A stretch of 64,000 bases of DNA from Lepidostoma basale (GCA_022606425.2 JAHDVF020000883.1:2170001-2234000); one strand, 5' to 3'; counted from the stretch's first letter, positions 44,601-54,095 are shown. The notes: generated by a model not told the origin, from the sequence alone. Program-made: numbers and translations.

Positions 44601-46071
44601 CAGTGATACAAGTTTACATACTTTTAATTATTTATGTAGTTCAATCAAGAATCAATCGAAATAATAAGGATTAACGTTTTCAAGAAAAATAATTGCCTTA
44701 ATGAGATTTAATTGATTAGTTAACTGATTATAACATACTGCAATTATTATTCGGCTCTACTCGTCCTGGCAATCTGCACGAACTTTGCACCGGGCACGAG
44801 TGTAATTTGCATTTAATTGCGACCCTGCACAACCCAACAGCTCAGACCGCGAGAAGCGTGCTACAAGAGGGCAGTAAAACGATTCACTTTGCGGAAATCC
44901 CATCCTACATTAAGGACAAACACGAAATCTATAAATTTGCCCCAACATATCCAATAAAAGTGCCAACGTACGAATCCCGATCGTAAGTGTATTTGGCTTG
45001 AAGCATTTTGAAGTCGAGTTTGTATAATTCGTTTTAATTATTTTGATTGATATAATTTACCAATCCACTGGACTGTTTACATGTAAATTCAACTGCAGCT
45101 GATTATTGTATAAGCTACCTCAATGCATAAAATTGTACTCGTTAAATAAACTTTAACTTTATAAACATTATCATAATCCCAATTGCTAGGCGTGGGTCGT
45201 AGCTGCCTGTTAAAATTACTATATACTGCTCCAAAATAGAAAAAAATCGATACTACTTCATCCAACAAGAGTTGCAAATTGCAATGAATTGCAAACATGC
45301 TTCGGTTTTGACACAACCTTCTTTCATGCACAAATTTTAACGAAGATTGCATCCAAGAAAGTTGGGTCACAGCCGAAACATGTCTGCAGATCAAAAAATT
45401 AACTATTTTAATCTTCCTGATATTTTATTTTGTAGTCTAACAAGTTCAATCTAATGGGCCACAGTAACGTTTTGCCTATTTGTTGCATTTTCTGATCATT
45501 CATTACGCGTGACGTAAGATTCGTCGTAATGTTGAGGACTCTTCCAAATCATTTTGTAAATACATATGTCCGTAGTGACTAACTTTACATTTTTTATTCG
45601 TGTTTACCTTGTATTAAAGTACTAGTAAATAAATTATCTAATTTGGATTAAGAAATGATTCACCGCTGATGTGATCAATAATTTATAGCGTTCACATGAA
45701 TCCCAAAGTAATTATGCCATTGATGCGAATGCCTTCAGCGAGAGAACAGTATTCGGGTCTAGTGACTTATGGGTATTTATAGGCCATATAAGGTTCAATA
45801 AAACGGGTACCGCTCTTATAATTGAGCCCCGCGAGCTAAAACAATTTTGTTCATAACAAACCTTGGTGAAATAGTACAATAAACCAGCAATAAAAGTTAC
45901 AATGGCCGGGTTATATCAATAAACTTTGAATTTTTACGAATTCCATTATCCACAATATAAAACTTCAATCGAAACGTATGTTTGTTGTATGTTTATATCA
46001 TAACTGATACTAAGAAAAAGAGTTTGTAGGATTGTGCCCTAATTATAAATATTTTTTTACAACATCTAGTG
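44601..46071. other. 1.5 kb with no recognised gene
   Basis: 44740-44990 is a balanced, unique stretch near homeodomain-like TAAT words. A 101-codon minus frame (45394-45089) has no recognised domain. CAGCCGAAACATGTCTGCAG at 45372 contains the GAAACATGTC core of the hammerhead-like families, but no CUGANGA partner at the right distance. Confidence 0.35.
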
Positions 46072-46229
46072 AAGTGATAGCGAACCTATGACCCGCGGGT
46101 CAGATACTGACCCAGGCAGGTTTTATAAATGACCCATGCGTTGATTTTTATAAACAAAAAGAGATATTAGAGAATAGACAATCAAAAATATTTTAAATAT
46201 AAAGTATCTGTTTCTAATGTCTTCTTATT

Positions 46230-46660
46230 TTTCTTTTTCCCCTTTGTAGATGTTGCGATCTGTTTATGCAGGATAACAACTTTATTCCTCTGATGAAGAC
46301 AACCAGCCGATCTATCCATCTTTTGGTGGTCGTCCTGGTGGTCAACGGCTCTCTGGAGTCTCGCGCATCAAGATCTTAGAAATCCTCGCTGGATCCATCC
46401 CCTCGATGTGATCCCTCCAGAATCGTCTTCTCTGTCTACTCTGTCTGTCATCAATTTTGCAGGATCTGAAAATCTCGTCGTTGGGTATCCTATCTCTAAG
46501 GTAAGGATAAGTCGCAATATTTTCATATCTGTTATTCTTTGAAGATGCTACTCTTATGAGATGATCTAATGTCGAATTTATAAAAAATATTTCTAATCGG
46601 ACATTGGCAAGCTGATTTTCTATCGTATCACGGTACCTGCCTCTGACGTGCATGGTCATA
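46230..46660 (-). pseudogene. FWRDH-family LINE C-terminus
   Basis: The minus strand reads ENQLANVRLEIFFINSTLDH, NRYENIATYPYLRDRIPNDE, IFRSCKIDDRQSRQRRRFWR, DHIEGMDPARISKILMRETP. After a stop, PPGRPPKDG continues. Same arrangement as 28860-29285 (RDRIRN, RRRFxRDHV, RIAKI, GRPPK). A 105-codon frame survives; the rest is lost. Confidence 0.8.
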
Positions 46661-46744
46661 AAATATCATGATTTGTCAAACAAGTTGTAAAAAAACACAA
46701 TTTTGAACTAGAGGATCATAAAAGTGGAAATAAAAACAAATGTG

Positions 46745-46905
46745 TAAAAACCACTTTAATGTGAGATAGTAGCACCAACTGTTTTCACCCTGTAGAGAGC
46801 TTCCTCAAGGCTTTATGCAAACTTGTATGGCCATTTAGTTGTGTATAGCCTTGAGAGAGCTCGCCACATAGTGAAACCGGTTGGCGCTACTTGCTCATGG
46901 TTTTT
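46745..46905. repeat. Palindromic element family R
   Basis: AAAACCACTTTAATGTGAGA, TAGTAGCACCAACTGTTTTC, ACCCTGTAGAGAGCTTCCTC is mirrored by AGAGAGCTCGCCACATAGTG, AAACCGGTTGGCGCTACTTG, CTCATGGTTTTT. On the minus strand the left motif has stem II GCTC / GGGT (four pairs with two wobbles) before GAAAAC; on plus the right arm keeps GAAACCGGTTGGCGC. Confidence 0.75.
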
Positions 46906-46924
46906 ATACAAAGTATTAAAAAAT

Positions 46925-47175
46925 TACAGTTTCTTGAACAATGATGTAAAACTCCATATTAAATAATTAATACCAATGAAAACGTCAGTTTTCTAGAAGT
47001 TGCATTATATTTTATGGGAATGACATGTTTAATCCATTTTCTAGTGTATATAAACTGTAACGAGTTGAAGTTTCATCACATTTGATAAAGCCTTAAAAGG
47101 GCGAAACATGTCATTCCCATAAAATATAATAAGACTTCTAGAAAACTGAAGTTTTCATTCGTATTAATTATTTTA
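46925..47175. repeat. Family P element, well preserved
   Basis: Full left terminus (AGTTTCTTGAACAATGATGT, AAAACTCCATATTAAATAAT), left arm to GGGAATGACATGTTTAATCC, centre TTTTCTAGTGTATATAAACT and GTAACGAGTTGAAGTTTCAT, then right arm to GAAGTTTTCATTCGTATTAA. The left hammerhead-like motif is lost; the right one is intact in stem II. Confidence 0.85.
47082..47113 (+). ncRNA. Hammerhead-like motif in family P (best stem II)
   Basis: TTGATAA (47082-47088, two changes from CUGAUGA), extra A, stem II GCCTT (47090-47094) / AGGGC (47098-47102) with AAA loop, GAAAC (47103-47107), self-complementary ACATGT (47106-47111), then C. Layout matches the module of family M, but C3 and G8 of the catalytic core are changed in every P copy read, so P is probably inactive. 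Confidence 0.4.
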
Positions 47176-47774
47176 AAAAAAATGTAATTAATTATTTTAA
47201 TTTGTAAAAAAAAACGTTTTTAATCATGCTCCCCTCCCTCTTTTCAAGTGACGTCACTGACTTAGTGACCTACAAACTAGTACCATACAAATACATAACA
47301 AAATCTGACACATTTTTCAAAAAGGTTCGCCATCACTGTTCATCTTAGTGCGTAGATTGATAGGCTTAATACTGCAGAGAAACTCCAACATTCATTCGCT
47401 TTTATCTAGATCTCAATGTCTGGGATATAACCCTCTCATTAATGAGAAGCTAATTATTAGATTTTTTCTGTGTGGTGGTGAATTATTGCATTAAATTAAT
47501 TAGGACATGTTTTGATAGCACACACGTTAAAATGAGGCGTTGATGTGTTGCGCTGATTCTACCTTATTCTACTCGCTGCTGAACCTGTTTCGGGCGATAA
47601 GATGGTAATTTAATACTTTATATCACCTATTTACCCACGGCTGGATCGATTACCGTTAAGGCATTCCGAAATGTGGAGCTCATGCGAACAGCGCGCCCTG
47701 AAATCTCGACAAATTAAAAAAAAACGCCGTGGCCAACGAAAACAGATTACATACACGTGTCATAATTCACTATT
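47176..47774. other. No gene recognised
   Basis: Includes the right end of the hAT-like element, then unique sequence of balanced composition (47380-47760). Confidence 0.35.
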
Positions 47775-47870
47775 GATTGACTAACTAACCTACACACTGT
47801 TTCCCCGGGGGGGAGGCGTACATGATATGCAACCTCCATATTCTATAATGCTACACTTCTCTAGATTTTT
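47775..47870 (-). mobile_element. TTAG-tailed LINE 3' end, left half of a head-to-head pair
   Basis: TTGACTAACTAACCTACACA, CTGTTTCCCCGGGGGGGAGG and a degenerate CATATTCTATAATGCTACAC. Under 100 bases. Confidence 0.6.
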
Positions 47871-47944
47871 TTTTCAAATAATGAGTCCAGTCCGACAATA
47901 ATTGCATATAACTCAATTTAACATTACAATGAAATTAAATTGTA

Positions 47945-48378
47945 TCGTATCATGGAACTGGCAAAATAAGGATGAAGTATAATAAATGCAGTAAAAATGA
48001 GATCTCTTAAACGAATGTGTGGTAAATCTGTGTATGCTAGAGTGTCGAATAACAATATTAAAAGGTAATGCAGTGCGAATGAAAGGGTTAAGAACATAAT
48101 GTTGAAATGAATGAAGAAAGAATGGTAAAAACATTGTATGTTAACGATGTAAACAGAACTAGAATAGAGGAAGACTGAGGAAAACGTGGCACGATAAAAA
48201 AAATCATATATTGAAAGTCGGCCACGTGAGGAGTCGGAGAAATCGAAGTGCGTGGATGACACGATGTATGAATATTAAGGAATCGAGAGAAGTATCGTAT
48301 GTCAAAAAAGAACAGTGTGGCGTTCCATTCTTCCTGCCTGCCCCTTCGGCGAAACGGCGTGTTGGTTAGTTAGTTTGT
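47945..48378 (+). mobile_element. TTAG-tailed LINE, about 430 bases
   Basis: CATGGAACTGGCAAAATAAG, ATGAGATCTCTTAAACGAAT, GTGTGGTAAATCTGTGTATG, then AATGGTAAAAACATTGTATG, TTAACGATGTAAAC, GAGGAAGACTGAGGAAAACG, and the end GGCGTTCCATTCTTCCTGCC, GAAACGGCGTGTTGGTTAGT. It covers the EAWNWQ to tail region of 30.4-30.9 kb with many frame breaks. Confidence 0.8.
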
Positions 48379-48412
48379 TGAAATAATTTTTTATATAAAA
48401 ACATTAATATAC

Positions 48413-48548
48413 TTAGTGGCGATGGAATTCGCAACCTATCACACCGCGTCTCCCGCGGGGCGAAAAGATAAGGATGGAGTGCCGCATCGGTTAATGTGTG
48501 ACGGTCCATTCTTTCTGCCTACCCTTTCGGGGAGACGGCGTGATGGTT
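48413..48548 (+). mobile_element. SINE-like element S3
   Basis: AGTGGCGATGGAATTCGCAA, CCTATCACACCGCGTCTCCC, GGGGCGAAAAGATAAGGATG, CCGCATCGGTTAATGTGTGA, then the LINE-type end TCCATTCTTTCTGCCTACCC and GGGGAGACGGCGTGATGGTT. It is about 95% like 18800-18945 by eye, so S3 was recently active. Only one GTTA unit in the tail. Confidence 0.7.
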
Positions 48549-48574
48549 ATAATATACTTTGATTTCTTTGCCGA

Positions 48575-48690
48575 CGAGCGTGCATATTACGATGTGTGAA
48601 TGTGGAGAAATCTCATTAGGTTTGTCAGAAGAACAGTATGGTGGTCCATTCTCTCTGCCTACGCCTCTGAAACGGCGTGTTGGTTAGTTA
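48575..48690 (+). mobile_element. TTAG-tailed LINE 3' end, short
   Basis: ACGAGCGTGCATATTACGAT, GTGTGAATGTGGAGAAATC, GAACAGTATGGTGGTCCATT, CTCTCTGCCTACGCCTCTGA, CGGCGTGTTGGTTAGTTATT. Confidence 0.75.
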
Positions 48691-49130
48691 TTTATTTAAA
48701 ATATACCTATTATATAAAATATAATATTTATATATATTGACCTCTTCTAACTGTTATTAGGTTCATTCTGTTATAAATGTTTTAAATTTAGAATACTACT
48801 CGTGTTAACGTCAAATGAAATCACTGTTCTATCATATCCATTCCGGTGCTTGATTTAATTTATTTTCCCCGAAGTGCACGAATCCCGGCGCTCTGACTGG
48901 AGCCGGGAGAAAGAGACCATCCTGGTCTCCCGTGGACCACCTACAGAGACATCGCAAGGAACATTCACTAACTTATAAACCCGTCTATTGAGCATCGAGC
49001 TAGAAGCACGAATTACGCTAAGATTTCTATGCGGATAAAAAGCTTAAAGCTCGTTTATTCCTTTAAAAGTGACTTAATTTCCATAGAATTAAAATTATTG
49101 GAATTCAATTAATGCATCAGAGAAAGAAGT
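48691..49130. other. No gene recognised
   Basis: Unique; 48820-49030 is balanced in composition and contains CTGGAGCCGGGAGAAAGAGA. No open frame of note. Confidence 0.35.
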
Positions 49131-49134
49131 TGAA

Positions 49135-49300
49135 CAATAATGTTAAACTCCACATTCAATTATTAATACAAAAAACGTAATATACGTTTTCATTTGTAAG
49201 AAATTAGATTATATTTTATGGGAATGTCATTCGCATTATATTATAAGATATAATATATTATAAAAATTCTAGAAAATAGAAGTAAAAATCATTACTTTAT
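49135..49300. repeat. Family P element, internally deleted
   Basis: The left terminus (TGAACAATAATGTTAAACTC, CACATTCAATTATTAATAC), AGATTATATTTTATGGGAAT with GTCATTCGC, then directly TTCTAGAAAATAGAAG. The GAAACATG core is gone. Confidence 0.65.
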
Positions 49301-49392
49301 ATAGTTTGTACATTTACAACGAAGAGCTATTTTTATATGCGAATACAACAGATCATTTGAGCCCAATAATTATTGTACACAATTTGTTTGTT

Positions 49393-49462
49393 TTATTTAG
49401 CTATTGTATTGATTGTCGCCATTTACTTGTCACGTGAATTCTATACCAGATCTTAATTTTTT
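49393..49462 (-). mobile_element. Short S2 SINE fragment
   Basis: TAGCTATTGTATTGATTGTC, GCCATTTACTTGTCACGTGA, ATTCTATACCAGATC is the antisense of the S2 body with part of the 3' region deleted. Confidence 0.55.
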
Positions 49463-50559
49463 TTATGAAGAAGTCAGTTGAATACTTTAATGTTGTTATT
49501 AAAAATAGCTTGGTGGAAATTTATTGAAAATAATATAAACATATTTTTTAAAAAGCCAATGTACTTATAATATGTACCGTGTACCCATATTTAGTTTTAT
49601 TCCACTTGGTTAATTTTTTTTTTCATTATTTTCGGCAAAATACATTAAAAGAAACGACGAGTATATCTACATCTAAGGAACCTATAGGAATCTATATCTA
49701 AGGAACTACTCGTATATCTACGATTTCGCATTTAAATGAAAAAAATTAAGCGCGTTTATCATAAGCAAAGTGTTAGTACATTTAATTATAGTTCAGTTAA
49801 CTAAGAATTATTGCGTCTTTAGATCCCTAAGTGCGTCTTAAATCTCAAAATTTGAAGTGCTAATTCCAACCGGTTTTGAGTTAGCGGTGTGGAGTCAATG
49901 TCATCGCAGCGACTACTCCCGGTGATGTATGGGAAATTTTGGCAAACGCTTCTCGGAGGGTCTGCTCTGACCTCTCAGGCCGTGGGACCCACACCGAAAT
50001 ATCCGATACTATCCCTCTTATTTATGAGTAAGAGTGTACTCGTCGTGTGCCAAAATTGAGATATTTTTTCACACCAGCATCGAGTTTAAAATCCCATACA
50101 TTAAAATAATGATGCTATGCTCTTTAATGTTTATTGCTAGATATAATTACTCCAGTAACTATCTCCGTAGTTGCTATGTACTCTTTGCACAGTGCGAAAG
50201 AAATTATTCCATTGCAATAGTGATACTGTGGTTAATGCATCGGAACACTTGTAAATTACCTTGCATTCATTTGGATTTGGAATGCATTATCAAATTTACT
50301 TAATCTATATAGGAAGTGTCTACCGCTTGCAAATAATTATGTAAACTAGAGGAAATACCAAGAAATATATTTTATAATTAAGAAAATCCTGCAAATACAT
50401 ATTTAATATACGTGTATACAAAGGCGAATAAAACACATTGCGTTATATTTATTGTTACTGTAATTTACGCATTAAGGCGTTTTTTAAAAGACTTAACAAC
50501 AAGGATTTAAATCAATGATATTTTACAAATTATATTTTTCGAATTTATTTTTCAATTTT
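49463..50559. other. No gene recognised
   Basis: AT-rich with a more balanced unique portion at 49790-50290. An 89-codon frame (50034-50303) lacks a recognisable domain. Confidence 0.35.
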
Positions 50560-50665
50560 CAATATGAGCACAAAATATCTCATTATTACGAAGAAAGAAT
50601 CCGGTCGTGTCCCCTGGATCAGGAGCTAAGCGTTCTATCCCCTACACTACCACCTGATTGGAAGC
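50560..50665 (-). mobile_element. tRNA-derived SINE, type S1, internally deleted
   Basis: CATTATTACGAAGAAAGAAT, CCGGTCGTGTCCCCTGGATC, AGGAGCTAAGCGTTCTATCC, CCTACACTACCACC. The B-box region (AGGCTTGAACCCATG in 3400-3512) has been deleted cleanly between GTGTCC and CCTGGATC. Confidence 0.65.
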
Positions 50666-50923
50666 ACATTAAGAATGATTAATAATCAATAAATTGTTTG
50701 AATGTTTACGTGATCGACGAGTAATCAAATTTACTAAAAATTTGATGTCGAAAAAACATATAAGCGCGCGTATCGCTATGTCTATTTAAAGGAATCAATA
50801 GATGTACCGTATGTCAGAGTGCAGTTTTACATCAGTTCTGTATAACACTTAAAATAATTGGCGTGATGGTTTATAAATTAATTCATTTTTAATGTTTCTT
50901 TTTTTAATTATTAAAAAAAAATT

Positions 50924-50967
50924 ATATCAAACATGTTTAGGACTAATAAGCCCTTCATCAGTGATAT
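50924..50967 (-). ncRNA. Hammerhead-like ribozyme motif, family M (left arm)
   Basis: On the minus strand: exact CTGATGA (50961-50955); hairpin AGGGC / GTCCT with TTATTA loop; TAAAC in place of GAAAC (50939-50935); self-complementary ACATGT (50936-50931); U. Stem I is six perfect pairs, TGATAT (50929-50924) with ATATCA (50967-50962). Only G12 of the core is changed (to U). All three helices are visible. Confidence 0.6.
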
Positions 50968-51119
50968 TATATAAATATTTATTATAATATATTATATTAT
51001 AAATTTGTTTACAAACATGGTCAGTTTTGACAGATGTTATAATCATTATAACATCATCTGTCAAAATTGACCATATTTGTAAACAATTTTATAATACTCG
51101 TATTTTAAATATTTATATA

Positions 51120-51163
51120 ATATTATTGATGAACGGCTGGTTATTCCGAAACATGTTTGATAT
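51120..51163 (+). ncRNA. Hammerhead-like ribozyme motif, family M (right arm)
   Basis: TTGATGA (51126-51132; C3 to U), weak stem II (GGCTGGTTATTCC), GAAAC (51148-51152), ACATGT (51151-51156), U (51157). Stem I has six pairs, ATATTA (51120-51125) with TGATAT (51158-51163), one being G-U where the left arm has G-C. The ATG of the element lies 76 bases downstream. Confidence 0.6.
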
Positions 51164-51238
51164 ATTTTTTTAATAAATATGAGTGTTGTATACAAAGTAT
51201 ATAAAAACAGAAAGATTAAACATCTACAACACAAAGTT

Positions 51239-51301
51239 ATGGCGAGCATAGAAGAAATTAATTTTTATTTATTCTTTCGAAATAAATCGAGAATTTCATG
51301 A
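51239..51301 (+). CDS. Truncated ORF start, family M
   Basis: ATG opens MASIEEINFYLFFRNKSRIS and stops at TGA. The first six residues (M-A-x-I-E-E/K) and the preceding ACAACACAAAG are conserved in three other copies (52284, minus 59618, minus 60291), each of which diverges right after. This indicates a real start codon of a longer parent protein, with only the 5' end retained. No function can be given. Confidence 0.4.
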   Translation: MASIEEINFYLFFRNKSRIS

Positions 51302-51429
51302 TACGATGGTTAAAGGGTGTCACAAGGGTAAATCACATCATAAATAAGAACTTCACACCGTGACTTGTGTCAGGAGCTAATCCAAAGTGTGGAATCAACG
51401 TATTAAAAAGGCCGATCTCAAATAATTGG
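51264..51429. other. No gene recognised
   Basis: Unique spacer between the M element and the minisatellite. Confidence 0.35.
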
Positions 51430-51607
51430 AATATGGCTGCGAAAATGAGAATATGGCTACAAAGATGAGAATATGACTATGAAGGTGAGAAAGTAGCTGC
51501 AAATATGAGAATATGGCTGCAAAAATGAGAATATGGCTGCAAACATGAGAATATGACTGCAAAAATGAAAATATGGCTGCAAAAATGAGAAATAGCCTGC
51601 GAAGAAG
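51430..51607. repeat. 20-base minisatellite, nine units
   Basis: The unit is ATATGGCTGCAAAAATGAGA, tandem with no spacers; units differ at a few positions and the last is partial. On the minus strand it reads as a hydrophobic 20-residue period, but no start or domain supports a protein. Confidence 0.95.
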
Positions 51608-51854
51608 AGATTCGTTCATTTCCTCCACGTTATTCAGTCACCAGCGAGTGACGACCCCGCCGCGCCATGCCGATCTCCCGTGACCCTCGTGTCAGGTGCC
51701 CTTGACACGTGTAATGTGCGAGTGTCAGGATCATAATCCGTGAAATACTTGACCGAGATGAAAAGTTAATGCATCAGGCGCTGGGCTCGGGAAGATGCGA
51801 TGGTGAAGTCTTAACTTTTAATTAATTGTGGTATCGATAAAAATATATTAAATA
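51608..51854. other. No gene recognised; GC-richer unique patch
   Basis: 51640-51780 is GC-rich for this window (CACCAGCGAGTGACGACCCC, CGCGCCATGCCGATCTCC). No frame of interest. Confidence 0.3.
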
Positions 51855-52027
51855 CATAACTAACTAAACATCACGTCGTTTCCTTGGAGGGATAGACAGA
51901 GAAGATAGAGCGCCATACTACTCTATTCTGATATACCCCTCGAGATTCATCTATATTCATACATCTTAACATGCACGCTCGTCGATTTTTCGGACTTCGA
52001 ATGTGGCAGCCTTTTAGTATTTTATGA
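51855..52027 (-). mobile_element. TTAG-tailed LINE 3' end
   Basis: CTAACTAAACATCACGTCGT, TTCCTTGGAGGGATAGACAG, CGCCATACTACTCTATTCTG, CATACATCTTAACATGCACG, CTCGTCGATTTTTCGGACTT. It runs up to the direct repeat at 52028. Confidence 0.75.
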
Positions 52028-52157
52028 ATGTGGTGTTCTAATTGTCTTTTTCTTTTTTATATACTTTGTATATACAACACTAACGCTTCCAAAATAAAGC
52101 TTTATAACATCTGTCAAAACTGATAATAATTGTAAACAATTTTATAATATTTTAAAT

Positions 52158-52204
52158 ATGTATCACTGAAGAAGGACCGATGGTCCGAAACATGTCTAAT
52201 ATGT
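52158..52204 (+). ncRNA. Hammerhead-like ribozyme motif, family M (best core)
   Basis: CTGAAGA (52166-52172) is exact; extra A; perfect stem II GGACC / GGTCC with GAT loop (52174-52186); GAAAC (52187-52191); self-complementary ACATGT (52190-52195); C (52196), giving a GUC triplet. Stem I: ATGTATCA (52158-52165) against TAATATGT (52197-52204), seven of eight pairs including two wobbles, with one A-C mismatch where other copies have G-C, G-U or A-U. This is the copy most worth testing. Confidence 0.6.
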
Positions 52205-52283
52205 TATTTTAATTTTTGAAAAGTTAGTGTTGTATATAAAAAGTATAAAAAAAAATACCAATAAAACATCTACAACACAAAGT

Positions 52284-52313
52284 ATGGCGAACATAGAAGA
52301 AAAAAAAATGTGG
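52284..52313 (+). CDS. Truncated ORF start, family M
   Basis: ATG followed by MANIEEKK, then into the duplicated target sequence. Parallel to 51239; only the 5' end of the parent ORF. Confidence 0.4.
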
Positions 52314-52318
52314 TGTTC

Positions 52319-52680
52319 AATCATGTTTTCCTTGCTCGTCCTCTGCTTCTTTTTCCACTCACATTCCCTGTCTTGTGCAGCTCTTTTGAAATCTGCATAT
52401 GATGAGCAGCACACGTCCACCAATAGGTCCTCCAGGTACTCTCGGCGTGGGCGTCCCCTAGAGTTTGTCCCCTCGGTCATACCCTCCATAATGGCATGCA
52501 AGAGGGCTTCTTGTTGTATTACATGGCCGATCCAACAAGCACGCCTTTCGGACAAGGTCCTGAGCAGGTGCCTTCCTCCTTCGATTCTTTGGAGAACCTC
52601 CTCATTTGTAATGTGCTCTCTCCAGGAAATTACTAATAGTCTTCTATAGGACCACATCTCAAAAACCCCTAGCCACCGTT
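52319..52680 (-). pseudogene. LINE C-terminus, WIGHV family
   Basis: The minus frame 52657-52319 reads MWSYRRLLVISWREHITNEE, VLQRIEGGRHLLRTLSERRA, CWIGHVIQQEALLHAIMEGM, SRGRPRREYLEDLLVDVCCS, SYADFKRAAQDRECEWKKKQ. It is clearly the C-terminus of an RTE/CR1-like LINE (YRRxLxISW, EEVLxRI, GHVIRxxxLL, GRPR, AxDRE.W), open for about 113 codons before reading into family M. It is a sister to the REWTG family, not the same. Fairly young by its open frame. Confidence 0.8.
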
Positions 52681-53484
52681 TATATTATTATAAAACATAC
52701 TTGCATCTCGGGAAAGATAACTGTGATGAATTTAAAATGTATTGAATAAAAATCGTACTATTTATTTCATCTATTTTTTTGAAAGCTTAAATAAGCGTAA
52801 CAGTACCGGATATAATAAATACAATCGTGTGTATTTTGCTAGTTTGTTTTAATGGTGCAACGTTTGGGGAAGTTTTTTTACCGCAGAGTATAGATCCTTT
52901 ATTCACAGAACAGGGATCATTATGGTTCAATGGGCCACATCCCTTCCTTTTTTGTGAATGACTCGGACAAAAAAACACCCCGAAATGAAAACGTTAGTTA
53001 AAAAATCATTAACAGATAATCATCTGACAGATCTTAGAGGGCAGTCAGGTGCACTGAGAGCGCCGCCGTTAGATTGAAACGTAAGATTTGATAATTAAAA
53101 TAAACCTCATTTTATCTCGTTAATTCGTAAGTACTCTAGTGGTCGTTTCAAATCATCAGCCGTTTATTTCTTTTATAAAAATCTAATTATAAAACTTTTT
53201 AAAATTTGGAACATTCAAGACTACATATATTTTCTGTTTTTCTTTATTCAATAAGAATTATCATTATACTGAGAGCTTTTTAAAATAATTGCACATGTTT
53301 TACGTTTTATATACACGCAACCCGATATATGTTTATTCACGTAATGTAATCTACTTATCTTGGAATGATATAATATACAGATTTTATTTACCTCGTTGTA
53401 AATAAATTTAAATAAAGTAGTATTTTTACTTCCTTAATACATTTTTGGAACAAGTGCAAACGTAAAATTAATTAAATAATTAAT
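52681..53484. other. No gene recognised
   Basis: AT-rich unique DNA; 52985-53120 is more balanced. Nothing supportable. Confidence 0.35.
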
Positions 53485-53690
53485 GTTTAAATTGAAATTT
53501 CTTGGTATACGTAAGTTCATTTTAAATTATGGAAACCAAAAAAAAAAAATTATCCAATATTTCTTTTTTATTATGTATTTAATGTGCTTCCACTTTGTGT
53601 GTAAATAACAAAAGTGGAAGCACACTAAATATATAATAATAATAATAATAATAAATAAATAAAAATTGTTTTCATTACGTAAAATTAATT
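53485..53690. repeat. Palindromic element family Q, centre deleted
   Basis: The left arm TTTAAATTGAAATTTCTTGG, TTCATTTTAAATTATGGAAA, GTATTTAATGTGCTTCCACT meets its mirror AAGTGGAAGCACACTAAATA, then TAATAATAATAATAATAATA and AAAAATTGTTTTCATTACG. The hairpin with GAAACCGGTC is gone, so this is a solo pair of arms. A (TAA)n run has expanded in the right arm. Confidence 0.7.
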
Positions 53691-53959
53691 ATAATATTAA
53701 TTTTTCATTTCTCTGTTATATACGATATCTTACGAGCTACTCATACGAATAAGTTAAATTTAAAAAAACTTTGTTTATTTATCACAATTTACTTTTTTTT
53801 TTCGCGATAATGTTAAAGTATCATAGTGATTCGGCCAAAACAATGGACTAGGTATTTAAAATATATGTACTTGATTTTTAATCAACTTAAAGCGTTTCCG
53901 CTGTGGAATTTCTTAATAACTTTTATGATTAAATACGTTGATTCTTCTATTTTTGAACC
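53691..53959. other. No gene recognised
   Basis: AT-rich unique DNA. Confidence 0.3.
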
Positions 53960-54095
53960 AATTTTACTATATATGTTTCGAAGGTTTTGCACCTTCATCA
54001 TTAGCAAGAAAAAATTAAATGTTATATAAATAAGGTTTATATCGTTCTCCCAATGATGAAGATGTAAATTAAACCTTCGAAACATATGAGGAAAA
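53960..54095. repeat. Palindrome with two hammerhead-like motifs, family H8
   Basis: On the minus strand ATGATGA, then AGG / CCTT hairpin and CGAAACATAT (54006-53970). On plus ATGATGAAGATGTAAATT, AAACCTTCGAAACATATG (54053-54088). The CUGAUGA box is AUGAUGA in both arms. The spacer between the arms is about 45 bases. Confidence 0.5.

Larger units (their letters stand above)
46072..47338. mobile_element. hAT-like element with nested insertions
   Basis: The left end AAGTGATAGCGAACCTATGA and the right end, reversed, CAGTGATGGCGAACCTTTTT are inverted repeats of about 16 bases of the CAGTGATGGCGAACC type common in hAT elements. Outside them CATCTAGTG (left) and CATCTTAGTG (right) look like a target duplication with one indel. 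Inside lie a LINE end (46230-46660), an R palindrome (46745-46905) and a P palindrome (46925-47175). What remains of the host hAT copy is under 400 bases, so it was a non-autonomous element. Confidence 0.6.
50900..51260. mobile_element. Penelope-like (family M) inverted pair
   Basis: A left antisense arm (50910-51040) and a right sense arm (51045-51260) are mirror images. TTTGTTTACAAACATGGTCA with GTTTTGACAGATGTTATAAT faces ATTATAACATCATCTGTCAA with AATTGACCATATTTGTAAAC. Each arm has a hammerhead-like motif. The right arm continues through TGAGTGTTGTATACAAAGTA and CATCTACAACACAAAGTTAT to a conserved ATG. Inverted long terminal units with hammerhead motifs are known from Penelope-like retroelements; the family assignment here is inference, as no reverse transcriptase is present. 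Confidence 0.55.
52028..52318 (+). mobile_element. Family M copy flanked by an 11-base duplication
   Basis: ATGTGGTGTTC occurs at 52028-52038 and at 52308-52318 on either side. The insert has TTATATACTTTGTATATACA, ACATCTGTCAAAACTGATAA, TTGTAAACAATTTTATAATA, the hammerhead-like motif, GTTAGTGTTGTATATAAAAA, CATCTACAACACAAAGTATG and the conserved start MANIEEKK, then the duplication. So the copy is about 270 bases and was truncated just after the start codon when inserted. Confidence 0.65.

Noticed and set aside
45089..45394. 101-codon minus-strand frame and an isolated GAAACATGTC word
   Set aside because: No domain, and no CUGANGA box at the required distance for the hammerhead-like module.
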